In this document: piece by piece, positions 17,636-27,685 of the stretch
Numbering within the stretch: the first letter of the stretch is position 1
Layout of the letters: each line of letters opens with the position of its first letter
DNA from: Hyphomicrobiaceae bacterium
GTDB lineage: Bacteria; Pseudomonadota; Alphaproteobacteria; Rhizobiales; Hyphomicrobiaceae
Length of the DNA: 64,000 bases
Assembly: GCA_016793635.1 (NCBI GenBank)
Contig: JAEUMD010000008.1
Span: 62,001-126,000, forward strand
Direction: 5' to 3'
Made by a program: the position numbers and the translations under genes
The notes under the pieces: model-generated
The model's database searches: none
What the model saw: only the letters and a program-made list of their open reading frames with translations
What the model was told of the DNA's origin: nothing

Positions 17636-18973
17636 ATGCGACCCGAAATGCTGAAGAAATACGCGGCTCCGGTTCCGCGCTATACCAGCTACCCGACGGC
17701 GCCCCACTTCTCACCGAAGGTCGATGCCGCGACGTATGCCGAGTGGCTGCGGGCGACCTCCGCCGACACACCCCTCTCGCTCTACGCCCACGTTCCGTTC
17801 TGCAAGGAGATGTGCTGGTACTGCGGCTGCTCGACCAAGGTGACGCAACGCCACGAGCCGATAGCCCGTTACCTGAACGCGCTGGAGAAAGAGATCGCGA
17901 CCGTTTCCAGGCACCTGCCGCACGCCAACCGCGTCGGTCACGTCCACTGGGGCGGTGGCAGCCCCAGCATTCTCGAAGCCGATGACATCCTGCGACTTGC
18001 AGCGGCGCTCAAGTCCCATTTCAACTTCGCCCCTGACGCGGAATTCGCCGTCGAGATTGACCCGCGCGGGCTGGACGAGGAACGGATCGCCGCGTTCGCC
18101 AAGGCCGGCGTCAATCGCGTCAGCATCGGCGTTCAGGACTTCGACGAAGCCGTGCAGGTCGCGATCAACCGCATGCAGTCGTTCGAGCAGACCGAGTTCG
18201 TCGTCCGCACGTTCCGCGCGCATGGCGTCCGGTCGATCAACATCGATCTCGTCTACGGCCTGCCGCATCAGACCCGCTCGACGCTCGAGCAGACATTACA
18301 GCGCGTCTTGACCCTGGCACCGGATCGCATCGCCCTGTTCGGCTATGCCCATCTGCCGGCCCGCATCACCCATCAGCGGCTGATCGACGAGGCCGCGCTG
18401 CCCGACATGACGGAACGGTTCGCGCAGGCCAACCGCGCGACCAACCGCCTGACCCAAGCGGGCTACGTCACCGTTGGTCTCGATCACTTCGCGCTGCCGG
18501 ACGACACACTCGCCACCGGCAAGGTGCATCGCAATTTCCAGGGTTACACGACCGACAAAGCTGCGGCGTTGATCGGCTTCGGCGCTTCCTCCATCGGCCG
18601 CCTGCCTCAGGGCTACGTGCAGAACGCAACGCCGGTCGCCGACTATGAACGGCGCGTCGAGAACGGCGGGCTCGCGACTGTCCGCGGCCATGCCATGAGC
18701 ACCGACGACAGCGTGCGCGGTCTCGTCATCGAACGGCTGATGTGCGACTTCCGCTTTCCGACCGAGGAATTGCGTGAACGCTTCGGTGCCGACGCCGAAT
18801 CCGTGATCGAGGAAGCCCACATGCTGGCGTCGAGTGAAAACGACGATCTGGTCGAACCCGAGGGCGAGGGCTTCCGCGTCACCGAAAAGGGCCGCCTGTT
18901 CATCCGCTCGATCTGCTCGGTATTCGACAGCTATTTTGGCCAGGGCACGGCGACGCATTCGTCTGGTGTTTGA
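17636..18973 (+). CDS. hemN: Oxygen-independent coproporphyrinogen III oxidase
   Basis: 445 residues, the normal HemN length. The radical-SAM cluster motif C-x3-C-x2-C-x-C is intact in PFCKEMCWYCGCSTK near residue 60, followed by HWGGGSPSIL and GVQDFDEAVQVAINR. The C-terminal HemN domain has VHRNFQGYTTD and GFGASSIG. It decarboxylates coproporphyrinogen III without oxygen, allowing heme synthesis under hypoxia. ATG 17636 is preceded by CGGAGAA and gives the standard MRPEMLKKYAAPVPRYTSYP start. The last four codons and the stop fall inside the 95-96-bp repeat, so the C-terminal residues SSGV are repeat-encoded. Confidence 0.96.
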   Translation: MRPEMLKKYAAPVPRYTSYPTAPHFSPKVDAATYAEWLRATSADTPLSLYAHVPFCKEMCWYCGCSTKVTQRHEPIARYLNALEKEIATVSRHLPHANRVGHVHWGGGSPSILEADDILRLAAALKSHFNFAPDAEFAVEIDPRGLDEERIAAFAKAGVNRVSIGVQDFDEAVQVAINRMQSFEQTEFVVRTFRAHGVRSINIDLVYGLPHQTRSTLEQTLQRVLTLAPDRIALFGYAHLPARITHQRLIDEAALPDMTERFAQANRATNRLTQAGYVTVGLDHFALPDDTLATGKVHRNFQGYTTDKAAALIGFGASSIGRLPQGYVQNATPVADYERRVENGGLATVRGHAMSTDDSVRGLVIERLMCDFRFPTEELRERFGADAESVIEEAHMLASSENDDLVEPEGEGFRVTEKGRLFIRSICSVFDSYFGQGTATHSSGV

Positions 18974-19213
18974 GCCGCGCTGATTGCGCGGCTCGACCGG
19001 CGCGTCGGCGCCGGGCCGCGGTCGCGGCCAGAGCCCGCACGGCGGGCTCGAAAAAGTCTGGTGTTTGAGCCGCGCTGATTGCGCGGTTCGACCGGCGCGT
19101 CGGCGCCGGGCCGCGGTCGCGGCCAGAGCCCGCACGGCGGGCTCGAACTCGTCCGGTGTTTGAGCCGCGCTGATTGCGCGGCTCGACCGGCGCGTCGGCA
19201 CCGTGCCGCGGTC
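18961..19213. repeat. 95-96-bp tandem repeat, ~2.7 copies, with paired hairpins
   Basis: Units start at 18961, 19057 and 19152. The third is truncated at ~19213. Every unit starts TCTGGTGTTTGAG (TCCGG in the third). It contains the arms GAGCCGCGC / GCGCGGCTC around TGATT, and the first two also contain GAGCCCGC / GCGGGCTC around ACG. Unit 2 has one change in the first hairpin (GCGCGGTTC) that keeps pairing as G-U. The array begins inside the 3' end of hemN. No T-tract follows the hairpins. No spacers are present, so it is not a CRISPR array. Confidence 0.9.
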
Positions 19214-19240
19214 AGAGCAGCACCGTCACTACTCCCGCGC

Positions 19241-19269
19241 TCACGGTGCGCAAGCAATGCGCACCGTGA
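19241..19269. terminator. 12-bp hairpin between hemN repeats and gst
   Basis: TCACGGTGCGCA (19241-19252) and TGCGCACCGTGA (19258-19269) pair perfectly around AGCAA. It lies 5 bp from the gst stop codon, so it probably ends or stabilises the minus-strand transcript. There is no strong T-tract on either side. Confidence 0.5.
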
Positions 19270-19274
19270 ACCGA

Positions 19275-19970
19275 TCACTTCACCGTTTTGGCCGACTGGC
19301 CGAACAGGATCGAGCGCGAGGCATCGGTGACGACCGGCGCTTGCGAGACCTTCGCCGCTATCGCATAGGCGCGCTTCACCGCCGGACGATCGGCGATCTC
19401 GTCGAACCAGCGTGCGAGATGGGGAAAGTCGTCGAGGTTCTGCCCCTGGCGCTCGTGCGGCACGATCCACGGATAGCAGGCCATATCGGCGATCGAGTAC
19501 TCGCCCGCGACGAATGCGCGATCCGCCAGGCGCTTGTTCAACACGCCATAGAGACGGCCCGTCTCCTTGACGTAGCGCTCGATCGCGTAGGGCAGCTTCT
19601 CAGGCGCGTATTGACTGAAATGATGGTTCTGGCCGGCCATCGGACCGAGCCCGCCCATCTGCCAGAACAGCCACTGCATCGTCTCGTGGCGCCCGCGCAG
19701 ATCGCTCTTGAGAAACTTGCCCGTCTTCTCCGCCAGATAGACGAGGATGGCGCCCGATTCGAACAGTGACAGCGGTGACCCGCCATCGGCTGGCGCATGA
19801 TCGACGATGGCGGGAATGCGATTGTTCGGTGCGATCGCCAGGAACCCGGGCGCAAACTGCTCGCCTGCGCCGATATTGACCGGCTTCAGGTTGTAGGGAA
19901 GGCCGGCTTCCTCGAGATAGATCGTGATCTTGTGACCGTTCGGAGTGGTCCAGTAGTAGAGGTCGAGCAT
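19275..19970 (-). CDS. Glutathione S-transferase, Nu-class/YfcG-like
   Basis: 231 residues. A thioredoxin-fold N-terminal domain (LDLYYWTTPNGHKITIYLEE) uses a Thr-Pro-Asn motif rather than Tyr or Cys, the hallmark of YghU/YfcG-type disulfide-bond oxidoreductases. NNRIPAIVDH carries the cis-Pro and LSLFESGAILVYLAEKTGKF the glutathione gamma-Glu site. The helical domain has YSIADMACYPWI. Known relatives reduce small disulfides with bound GSSG or GSH. It reads in the same direction as the cbb operon, 117 bp after gph, so read-through is possible but a shared function is not evident. Confidence 0.88.
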   Translation of the reverse strand: MLDLYYWTTPNGHKITIYLEEAGLPYNLKPVNIGAGEQFAPGFLAIAPNNRIPAIVDHAPADGGSPLSLFESGAILVYLAEKTGKFLKSDLRGRHETMQWLFWQMGGLGPMAGQNHHFSQYAPEKLPYAIERYVKETGRLYGVLNKRLADRAFVAGEYSIADMACYPWIVPHERQGQNLDDFPHLARWFDEIADRPAVKRAYAIAAKVSQAPVVTDASRSILFGQSAKTVK

Positions 19971-20087
19971 GACAGCGCACCTTGCTCTGTTCGCGGAGGC
20001 GGCAACATAACCCTACCGGCGCGACATGGCGACATTCGTCGCAACGAGTAATCCCGAAGCGGCGATGTGAACGGATGGCGCGGATAC

Positions 20088-20762
20088 TCAGGCAGTGACG
20101 GCGATCTCTCGCGCATGCCGCGCAACGAGCGCCGGGACTTCGGCGAAATCTTCGAAAGCCGCGGCGTGCTTCAGCTCCGTGAGCGGCGTCTTGCGATACC
20201 CGCCCGCGTAAAGCAGCAGTTGCACGCCCGCCGCGTCGGCTGTCGCCACGTCCACCTCGCTGTCGCCGACGTAAACGACCGGTCCCGCCCCCGAGCGCCG
20301 CGCAGCCTCGATCAGCGGAGCGGGATGCGGCTTACGCTCGGGCAGCGTGTCACCGCTGACGATCGCCGTGAACAGTTCGCGCCAGCCGTGAGCGTCGAGC
20401 AGCACAAGAGTCGGCGCCAGCGGCTTGTTGGTGCACAGCGCGATGCGATGGCCCGCCTCGACCAACGCACGCATCGCGGCACCCACCCCGGGAAACGGGA
20501 TGTTCGCTTCTCCCGGAGCTTGCGCGTAGAGCTCCTCGAAGCGATGCAGCCGCTCCTTGAATTGCTCCTGGGAATAAACGTTCCGCGCCTTGAGCGCGCG
20601 CTCGAGGAAGGTTGGCGCACCGTTGCCGATATAGCTTCGCGCCTCTGCGAGCGTGAGCTGATCGAGGCCGAGCTCGGCCATCTGGATGTTGGCGATATCG
20701 CGTATGGCGGCGGCGCTGTCGACGAGCGTGCCGTCGAGATCGAAAACGACGGCAGGCTTCAC
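20088..20762 (-). CDS. cbbZ: Phosphoglycolate phosphatase-type HAD hydrolase
   Basis: 224 residues. HAD motif I is VVFDLDGTLVDS (two catalytic Asp). Motif II is in ALCTNKP, motif III is the Lys in LPERKPHPAP, and motif IV is VVYVGDSEVDVATADAAG. The cap domain lies between residues 15 and 90. In autotrophs CbbZ removes the 2-phosphoglycolate formed by RuBisCO oxygenation. The start is GTG 20762: it overlaps the stop of the redoxin gene as GTGA and has GAAGGA at good spacing. ATG 20777 lacks an SD. The last gene of the cbb run; the cbb context supports phosphoglycolate over other HAD substrates. Confidence 0.85.
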   Translation of the reverse strand: MKPAVVFDLDGTLVDSAAAIRDIANIQMAELGLDQLTLAEARSYIGNGAPTFLERALKARNVYSQEQFKERLHRFEELYAQAPGEANIPFPGVGAAMRALVEAGHRIALCTNKPLAPTLVLLDAHGWRELFTAIVSGDTLPERKPHPAPLIEAARRSGAGPVVYVGDSEVDVATADAAGVQLLLYAGGYRKTPLTELKHAAAFEDFAEVPALVARHAREIAVTA

Positions 20763-21316
20763 GCTGCGTCCTTCCATTTGATGGAGCAGCCCATGGACGG
20801 GATCTGCTCGGCGGGCCCCTTGCCCGTCTCAGCGACCTGCTTCATGGCGAGAAACAGATCGCGCCGCAAATCGGCGGGCCCGGCTTCCTTGCGCGAAGCA
20901 TCGAGGCGGCCGCGATACTGCAAGCCGAGGCCCGCGTCGAACCCGAAGAAGTCGGGCGTGCAAACCGCGTCATATGCTTGCGCCACATCCTGCGCCTCGT
21001 CGTAGAGATAGGGAAACGTGAAGCCGTGCCGAGCCGCGAACGCCTTCATGTTGTCGAAGGAGTCCTCGGGATAATGCGCCGCGTCGTTGGACGAGATGGC
21101 GACCACGTTGACGCCCATCGCCTGCAACTCCTTCGCGTCGCGCACGATGCGGTCGATCACAGCTTTCACGTAAGGGCAATGGTTGCAGATAAACATGACA
21201 AGCGTGCCGCGCTCGCCCCTCACATCGGCAAGTTTCCAGTTGCGGCCATCGACTCCTGGCAGGGCAAAGTCCGGTGCCATCCATCCAAAATCACAGATCG
21301 GTGTTGCGACAGCCAT
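20759..21316 (-). CDS. Thioredoxin-fold (AhpC/TSA-redoxin) protein in the cbb operon
   Basis: 185 residues. The redoxin fold is recognisable: APDFALPGVDGRNWKLADV, then MFICNHCPYVKAVIDRIV near residue 45 with a C-x2-C motif, SSNDAAHYPEDSFDNMK, and the cis-Pro segment CTPDFFGFD. These resemble small thioredoxin-family proteins of unknown reductant and substrate. It lies between rpe and gph, and its TGA overlaps the GTG of gph, so the two proteins should be made together. I infer redox control or thiol protection linked to carbon fixation, with no direct evidence. The start ATG 21316 follows CGGAGAA. Confidence 0.85.
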   Translation of the reverse strand: MAVATPICDFGWMAPDFALPGVDGRNWKLADVRGERGTLVMFICNHCPYVKAVIDRIVRDAKELQAMGVNVVAISSNDAAHYPEDSFDNMKAFAARHGFTFPYLYDEAQDVAQAYDAVCTPDFFGFDAGLGLQYRGRLDASRKEAGPADLRRDLFLAMKQVAETGKGPAEQIPSMGCSIKWKDAA

Positions 21317-21449
21317 TCGTGCGGTTCTCCGGGTTGAACGGCTTAGATAGGCGCCGAGCGGGCGGGTGAAAAGACCGCGCGCGACAGCGCTTGGCCCCGG
21401 GCGACGCAAGCACCCTCCACGAACGGGCGATCGTCGCCGAACCGGATCG

Positions 21450-22157
21450 TCATGCCGCCTTGGCGCGCATCGCCGCGATGGCCGCGTCACGGATGGCCTT
21501 GATGTTCGTGCCGTAGACCTGCGGATTGGAAACCGAGCCGCCCTTGAATACCGCCGAGCCGGCGACGAGCACATCAGCGCCCGCGGCTGCGACGAGCGGA
21601 GCCGTCTCCGGCGTCACGCCACCGTCGATTTCTATGTGAATCGGGCGATCCCCGATCATCTCGCGGAGGCGGCGAACCTTCGGCACCATGGCTTGAATGA
21701 ACGATTGCCCGCCAAAGCCGGGGTTGACCGTCATCACGCAGATGAGGTCGATGCGGTCGAGCACGTATTCGATCGACTCCGCTGGCGTCGCAGGGTTGAG
21801 CGCGACACCCGCCTTTGCACCCGCGGCGCGGATCGCCTGTAATGTACGGTCGAGATGCGGTCCCGCCTCGACGTGCGCGGTGATGACATCGGCGCCGGCC
21901 TTGGCGAACGCCTCGATGTAGGGATCGACCGGCGCGATCATCAGATGCACGTCCATAACGGTCTTCACGTGCGGACGGATGGCTGCGCAGGTCTGCGGGC
22001 CGAACGTGATGTTGGGCACGAAGTGACCATCCATCACATCGACGTGAACCCAGTCGCAACCCTGCGCCTCGATCGCCTCGCACTCCTTGCCGAAGTTGGC
22101 GAAGTCGGCCGAGAGGATCGACGGCGCGATCTTGATGCTTCGATCGAACTTGCTCAT
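21450..22157 (-). CDS. rpe: Ribulose-phosphate 3-epimerase
   Basis: 235 residues of a TIM barrel. Family motifs are APSILSADFANFG near the N terminus, VHVDVMDGHFVPNITFGP (metal-binding His and catalytic Asp), VMDVHLMI, VNPGFGGQSFI and IEIDGGVTPETAPLVAAAGA. It interconverts ribulose-5-phosphate and xylulose-5-phosphate in the Calvin cycle and pentose phosphate pathway (CbbE in cbb operons). AAGGAG precedes ATG 22157. It is 93 bp after cbbX in the same direction. Confidence 0.96.
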   Translation of the reverse strand: MSKFDRSIKIAPSILSADFANFGKECEAIEAQGCDWVHVDVMDGHFVPNITFGPQTCAAIRPHVKTVMDVHLMIAPVDPYIEAFAKAGADVITAHVEAGPHLDRTLQAIRAAGAKAGVALNPATPAESIEYVLDRIDLICVMTVNPGFGGQSFIQAMVPKVRRLREMIGDRPIHIEIDGGVTPETAPLVAAAGADVLVAGSAVFKGGSVSNPQVYGTNIKAIRDAAIAAMRAKAA

Positions 22158-22250
22158 TGCTCGTCTCCTTGCCTCGAGCCGGGCACGGTCGCTCTGCCGC
22201 ACCGGTCTGATGATACAGAACTGCCGCCGAACATGCGACCGCAACGTCGG

Positions 22251-23189
22251 CTACGGGCCGCCGGTCCTTCCCGGACCCATCGGATCGTCCAGCCCCCCGG
22301 AGAAGACCCGGCTGGCGCGAATATCGACCTCGGAGATCGTCGACAGCGCCTTGGCGTCGAGCGGCCCGGAGGACGTTTCGAACAGGCGGTTCGCCTGGCG
22401 CAGGCGCGCCCGGTCGAGCGCGTTGCGGATCGAGCGCGCATTGGCGAAGTGCGGCTGCGCGCGACGCTTGCGGATGTACTCGGCGAACGCCGTGTTGGCC
22501 GCATCGTCGAAGGTGTAATTCTGCGCGCCGAGCATGTTGCGGGCGATCGACAGCAGCTCGCCGTCCTCATAGTCGGGGAACGTGATGTGGTGTGCGATGC
22601 GCGACCGGAAGCCCGGGTTCGACGTGAAGAACTTGTCCATCCGGTCGGCATATCCGGCGAGGATCACCACGAGGTCGTCGCGGTTGTTCTCCATCACCTG
22701 CAGCAGGATCTCGATCGCCTCCTGGCCATAGTCGCGCTCGTTGTCCGGCCTGTAGAGATAATAAGCCTCGTCGATGAACAGCACGCCGCCCATGGCGCGC
22801 TTCAAAACTTCCTTGGTCTTCGGCGCGGTATGGCCGATGTACTGGCCGACGAGATCGTCGCGCGTGACGGACACGAGGTGGCCTTTGCGCACGTAGCCGA
22901 GCTTGTGCAGAAGACCGGCCATCTTAAGCGCAACCGTCGTCTTGCCCGTGCCCGGATTGCCGGTGAAGCTCATGTGAAGCGTCGGCGTGTCGTGCGCGAG
23001 GCCCATGCTCTTGCGCGCCCGCTCGACGATCAGCAGTGCCGCGATCTCGCGGATACGCTGTTTTACCGGCTTCAGACCGACAAGCTCGCGATCGAGATCA
23101 GCGAGGATCTCGGCCACACCGGAGTTCTGGAATTCCTCGGCGAGGTTGACGTGTGTGATCGGCGCGGGGGGAGAGGCAATGCTCGACAT
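22251..23189 (-). CDS. cbbX: Red-type RuBisCO activase (AAA+)
   Basis: 312 residues. The AAA+ features are Walker [12 protein letters not shown] near residue 78, the pore loop [14 protein letters not shown] near 115, Walker [12 protein letters not shown] near 138, and [15 protein letters not shown] with the arginine finger. CbbX removes inhibitory sugar phosphates from form IC/ID RuBisCO by pulling on the C-terminal extension of CbbL. It lies 131 bp after cbbS, separated by a strong hairpin. The start ATG 23189 has no good SD. Lengths and motifs match Rhodobacter-type CbbX. Confidence 0.96.
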   Translation of the reverse strand: MSSIASPPAPITHVNLAEEFQNSGVAEILADLDRELVGLKPVKQRIREIAALLIVERARKSMGLAHDTPTLHMSFTGNPGTGKTTVALKMAGLLHKLGYVRKGHLVSVTRDDLVGQYIGHTAPKTKEVLKRAMGGVLFIDEAYYLYRPDNERDYGQEAIEILLQVMENNRDDLVVILAGYADRMDKFFTSNPGFRSRIAHHITFPDYEDGELLSIARNMLGAQNYTFDDAANTAFAEYIRKRRAQPHFANARSIRNALDRARLRQANRLFETSSGPLDAKALSTISEVDIRASRVFSGGLDDPMGPGRTGGP

Positions 23190-23257
23190 TCTAAGTCAGG
23201 CTCCAGGCGTCAGTGAACCGTTGGTCTTGTTGTCTTGCCACTCGATGTCGGGAGAGA

Positions 23258-23282
23258 ACGGGCCGCCGGCAAGGCGGCCCGT
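23258..23282 (-). other. Intercistronic hairpin between cbbS and cbbX
   Basis: ACGGGCCGCC (23258-23267) and GGCGGCCCGT (23273-23282) pair perfectly around GGCAA. On the minus strand it follows the cbbS stop by 38 bp, and the downstream bases (TCTCTCC) form only a weak pyrimidine tract. It looks like a partial terminator or 3'-end stabiliser that would make cbbLS mRNA more abundant than cbbX mRNA. Confidence 0.55.
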
Positions 23283-23320
23283 CCGTTTCGTATTTGGATG
23301 ATCGCAGGATGCACGGCGGC

Positions 23321-23710
23321 TCAGCGCGCCATCTTCCACGAGTAGGCCTGCGAGCGAGACTTCACGTCGGTCCGCGTCATCTCCAGCTTCGGCTCGGTCT
23401 TCGGCCGATTGACGAGGAACGAGGTGCGTACCGTCTCCCAGCCGCGCGTCGAGTCGAACGCGTTAATGCGGATGTAGGCCTCGGGATTGACCTTCTTGCA
23501 CTCCGCGATCTCCATCATGATGCCCTTGGCATCCTTGAGATCGAACATCGGATTGCCCCACATGTTCCAATAGGTGTTCCGCGGGTGCGGGTCGTCGGTG
23601 TACTCGACACCGATCGCCCAGTTGTTGCGGAGGCAATACTCGAGCTGAGCCGAGATCTCGTCATCGGTCAGGTCGGGCAGGAACGAGAAGCAGCCTTGGG
23701 TGATGCGCAT
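23321..23710 (-). CDS. cbbS: RuBisCO small subunit, form I red-type
   Basis: 129 residues. It begins MRITQGCFSFLPDLTDDEI and has the conserved core RNNWAIGVEYTDDPHPRNTYW, the typical red-type N-terminal half. The C-terminal ~35 residues (VNRPKTEPKLEMTRTDVKSR) are the beta-hairpin extension of form IC/ID small subunits that fills the solvent channel. GGAGA precedes ATG 23710. It is 23 bp after cbbL in the same direction. Confidence 0.97.
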   Translation of the reverse strand: MRITQGCFSFLPDLTDDEISAQLEYCLRNNWAIGVEYTDDPHPRNTYWNMWGNPMFDLKDAKGIMMEIAECKKVNPEAYIRINAFDSTRGWETVRTSFLVNRPKTEPKLEMTRTDVKSRSQAYSWKMAR

Positions 23711-23733
23711 GTTTTGGTCTCCTTCTCGCGCGA

Positions 23734-25233
<1,500 letters not shown>

Positions 25234-25271
25234 TTATTGCTTGTATGGTTGCGGCCGCTACCGGCCGGCCT

Positions 25272-26351
25272 TCAGGCCGCCTTGGCGACGCCGATCTTCG
25301 GATCGAGAGCGCCTTTGGCGTAGAGTTTCGCCATCTCGCTCATCGGGATGACCTTGATCTTCGACGCGTTGCCGGCAGTGCCGAACGCCTCGAAACGGTC
25401 CTTGCAGACCTTCGCCATCGCATCCATGGCGGGCTTCAGGAACTTGCGCGGATCGAACTCGGACTTTGCCGTGGTCGCGATGCGGCGGAACTCGGCCGTG
25501 CCGGCGAGACGCAGGTCGGTGTCGATGTTGACCTTGCGCACGCCCATCTTGATGCCGCGCACGATCTCCTCGACCGGCACGCCGTAGGTTTCCTTCATCT
25601 CGCCGCCGAACTTGTTGAACACCTCCTGCCACTCCTCCGGCACGGACGACGATCCGTGCATGACGATGTGCGTGTTCGGCAGCTTCTTGTGGATCGCCTC
25701 GATGACGCTCATGGCGAGTACCTCGCCCGTCGGCTTGCGTGTGAACTTGTAGGCACCGTGCGAGGTGCCGATGGCGACGGCGAGTGCGTCCACCTTCGTT
25801 TCAGCGACGAAGCGCATCGCCTCGTCGGGGTCCGTCAGCAGCATGGACTTGTCGAGCTTGCCCTCGAAGCCATGGCCATCCTCGGCCTCGCCGTGTCCAG
25901 TCTCGAGGCTGCCGAGGCAGCCGAGCTCGCCTTCGACGGACGCGCCAACCATGTGCGCGAGGTCCGCGACCTGCTTGGTGATGGCGACGTTGTAATCATA
26001 ATCGGCCGGCGTCTTGGCATCTTCCTTCAGCGAGCCGTCCATCATCACCGAGGTGAAGCCGTTCTGGATCGCGGAGAGGCAGGTGGCGACGTTGTTGCCG
26101 TGGTCCTGATGGATGCAGATCGGGATCTGCGGATACATCAGCTCGAGCGCTTCCATCATCTTGGAGAGCATGATGTCGTTGGCGTAGGAGCGCGCGCCGC
26201 GCGATGCCTGGATGATGACCGGGCTGTCGGTCTTCTTGGCCGCGTCGAGGATCGCCAGGCCCTGCTCCATGTTGTTGATGTTGAACGCCGGCACGCCGTA
26301 GCCGAACTCGGCGGCGTGATCGAGAAGCTGGCGCAGTGTGATGCGGGCCAT
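25272..26351 (-). CDS. fba: Fructose-bisphosphate aldolase, class II (Calvin subtype)
   Basis: 359 residues. Class II zinc-site motifs include [33 protein letters not shown] (catalytic Asp and zinc His) and the later GTSHGAYKF and [10 protein letters not shown]. Insertions and length match the CBB subtype used in cbb operons, where it condenses triose phosphates into fructose- and probably sedoheptulose-bisphosphate. The ATG at 26351 follows GGAGGAAA. It lies 123 bp after pgk; the gap contains hairpin arms at 26403-26410 and 26423-26430. Confidence 0.96.
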   Translation of the reverse strand: MARITLRQLLDHAAEFGYGVPAFNINNMEQGLAILDAAKKTDSPVIIQASRGARSYANDIMLSKMMEALELMYPQIPICIHQDHGNNVATCLSAIQNGFTSVMMDGSLKEDAKTPADYDYNVAITKQVADLAHMVGASVEGELGCLGSLETGHGEAEDGHGFEGKLDKSMLLTDPDEAMRFVAETKVDALAVAIGTSHGAYKFTRKPTGEVLAMSVIEAIHKKLPNTHIVMHGSSSVPEEWQEVFNKFGGEMKETYGVPVEEIVRGIKMGVRKVNIDTDLRLAGTAEFRRIATTAKSEFDPRKFLKPAMDAMAKVCKDRFEAFGTAGNASKIKVIPMSEMAKLYAKGALDPKIGVAKAA

Positions 26352-26474
26352 TGGTATTTCCTCCGGTGTGTCGAGGGCGCTTGCGCCCTTCCTCGTGTGG
26401 TCCGGGTTGGAGCGACGACGCCCCAACCCGCGGTCGTGTCGTCCTGCTGCCGTCGCGGCGACAGCCGGCGCGGT

Positions 26475-27668
26475 TTATGCTTGCAGAGCCGCAACGCCCG
26501 GCAGCGTCTTTCCCTCGAGCCATTCGAGGAAAGCGCCACCCGCGGTCGAAACGTAGGTGAACTTGCCGGCGACGCCGGCGGCATTGAGGGCCGCTACTGT
26601 GTCGCCACCGCCAGCGACAGCGAGCACCTTGCCGGATTGTGCGAGATCGGCGGCCTTCCGCGCGGCGGCGTTGGTCGCCGCATTGAAGGGCTCGAGCTCA
26701 AAGGCGCCGAGCGGTCCGTTCCATACGATCGTCTTCGCCGAGGCGAAGCGGTCCGCGATCAGCGCCACCGTCTTCGGACCGGCGTCGAGGATCATCGCGT
26801 CCGCCGGGCACTGGTCGGCCGGTACGGTCTCGTTGGCCGCGTGCGCCTTGAACTCGCGCGCCACCACCACATCGACCGGCAGAACGATCTCGCAGCCCTG
26901 CTCCTTCGCCGCCGTGATGATCGCCCGCGCCGTGTCTGCGAGATCGTGCTCGCAGAGCGACTTGCCGACGGGCTTGCCGAGCGCGGCGAGGAACGTATTC
27001 GCCATGCCGCCGCCGATCACGATCTGATCGACTTTCTTGATGAGGTTGCCGAGCAGGTCGAGCTTGGTTGACACCTTGGCGCCGCCGACGACGGCCACGA
27101 CCGGCCGCTCGGGTGAGGACAGCGCCTTCTCCAGTGCCGTCAGCTCCGCCTCCATCAGCCGGCCGGCGGCCGATGGCATCAGATGTGCGATGCCCTCGGT
27201 CGAGGCGTGAGCGCGGTGCGCGGCGGAGAAGGCGTCGTTGACGAAGATATCGCCAAGCGTGGCCAGTTCTCGGGCATAGTCGGCGTTGTTCTTCTCCTCG
27301 CCAGCGTGAAAGCGCACGTTCTCGAGCAGCAGAACCTTGCCGGGTTCGAGTGTACGCGAAGCCGCGGCATCGACGCTCTGGCCGTCGTTGCCAGCGAACA
27401 GCACAGGAGCACCGATGGCTGTCTCCAGCGGCTCGCGCAGCATGGCGACAGAAAGCTCGGGCACCACCTTGCCCTTGGGACGCCCCATGTGCGCCATCAG
27501 GATCGGCTTGCCACCCTTGGCGAGAATGTCCCGCACTGTCGGAACGATGCTGCGGATGCGCGTGTCATCGGTCACCTTGCCGTCTTGCACCGGCACGTTG
27601 ATGTCGACGCGCACGAGGACGCGCTTGCCGTTGAGGTCGAGATCGTCGAGCGTTTTGAAGTTGCGCAT
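26475..27668 (-). CDS. pgk: Phosphoglycerate kinase
   Basis: 397 residues. N-domain motifs are [28 protein letters not shown] and [15 protein letters not shown], and the nucleotide-binding domain has [24 protein letters not shown] and GGGDTVAAL. It phosphorylates 3-phosphoglycerate, the first step after RuBisCO. GGAGGAGGG lies before ATG 27668. Its position between tkt and fba departs from the cbbFPTALSXE order known in Sinorhizobium and Bradyrhizobium. No gap gene is present in this run. Confidence 0.97.
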   Translation of the reverse strand: MRNFKTLDDLDLNGKRVLVRVDINVPVQDGKVTDDTRIRSIVPTVRDILAKGGKPILMAHMGRPKGKVVPELSVAMLREPLETAIGAPVLFAGNDGQSVDAAASRTLEPGKVLLLENVRFHAGEEKNNADYARELATLGDIFVNDAFSAAHRAHASTEGIAHLMPSAAGRLMEAELTALEKALSSPERPVVAVVGGAKVSTKLDLLGNLIKKVDQIVIGGGMANTFLAALGKPVGKSLCEHDLADTARAIITAAKEQGCEIVLPVDVVVAREFKAHAANETVPADQCPADAMILDAGPKTVALIADRFASAKTIVWNGPLGAFELEPFNAATNAAARKAADLAQSGKVLAVAGGGDTVAALNAAGVAGKFTYVSTAGGAFLEWLEGKTLPGVAALQA

Positions 27669-27685
27669 GTGTCCCTCCTCCGCGC

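Noticed and set aside
18961-19213. Possible CRISPR array
   Set aside because: Whole 95-96-bp units repeat with no variable spacers and no cas genes nearby.
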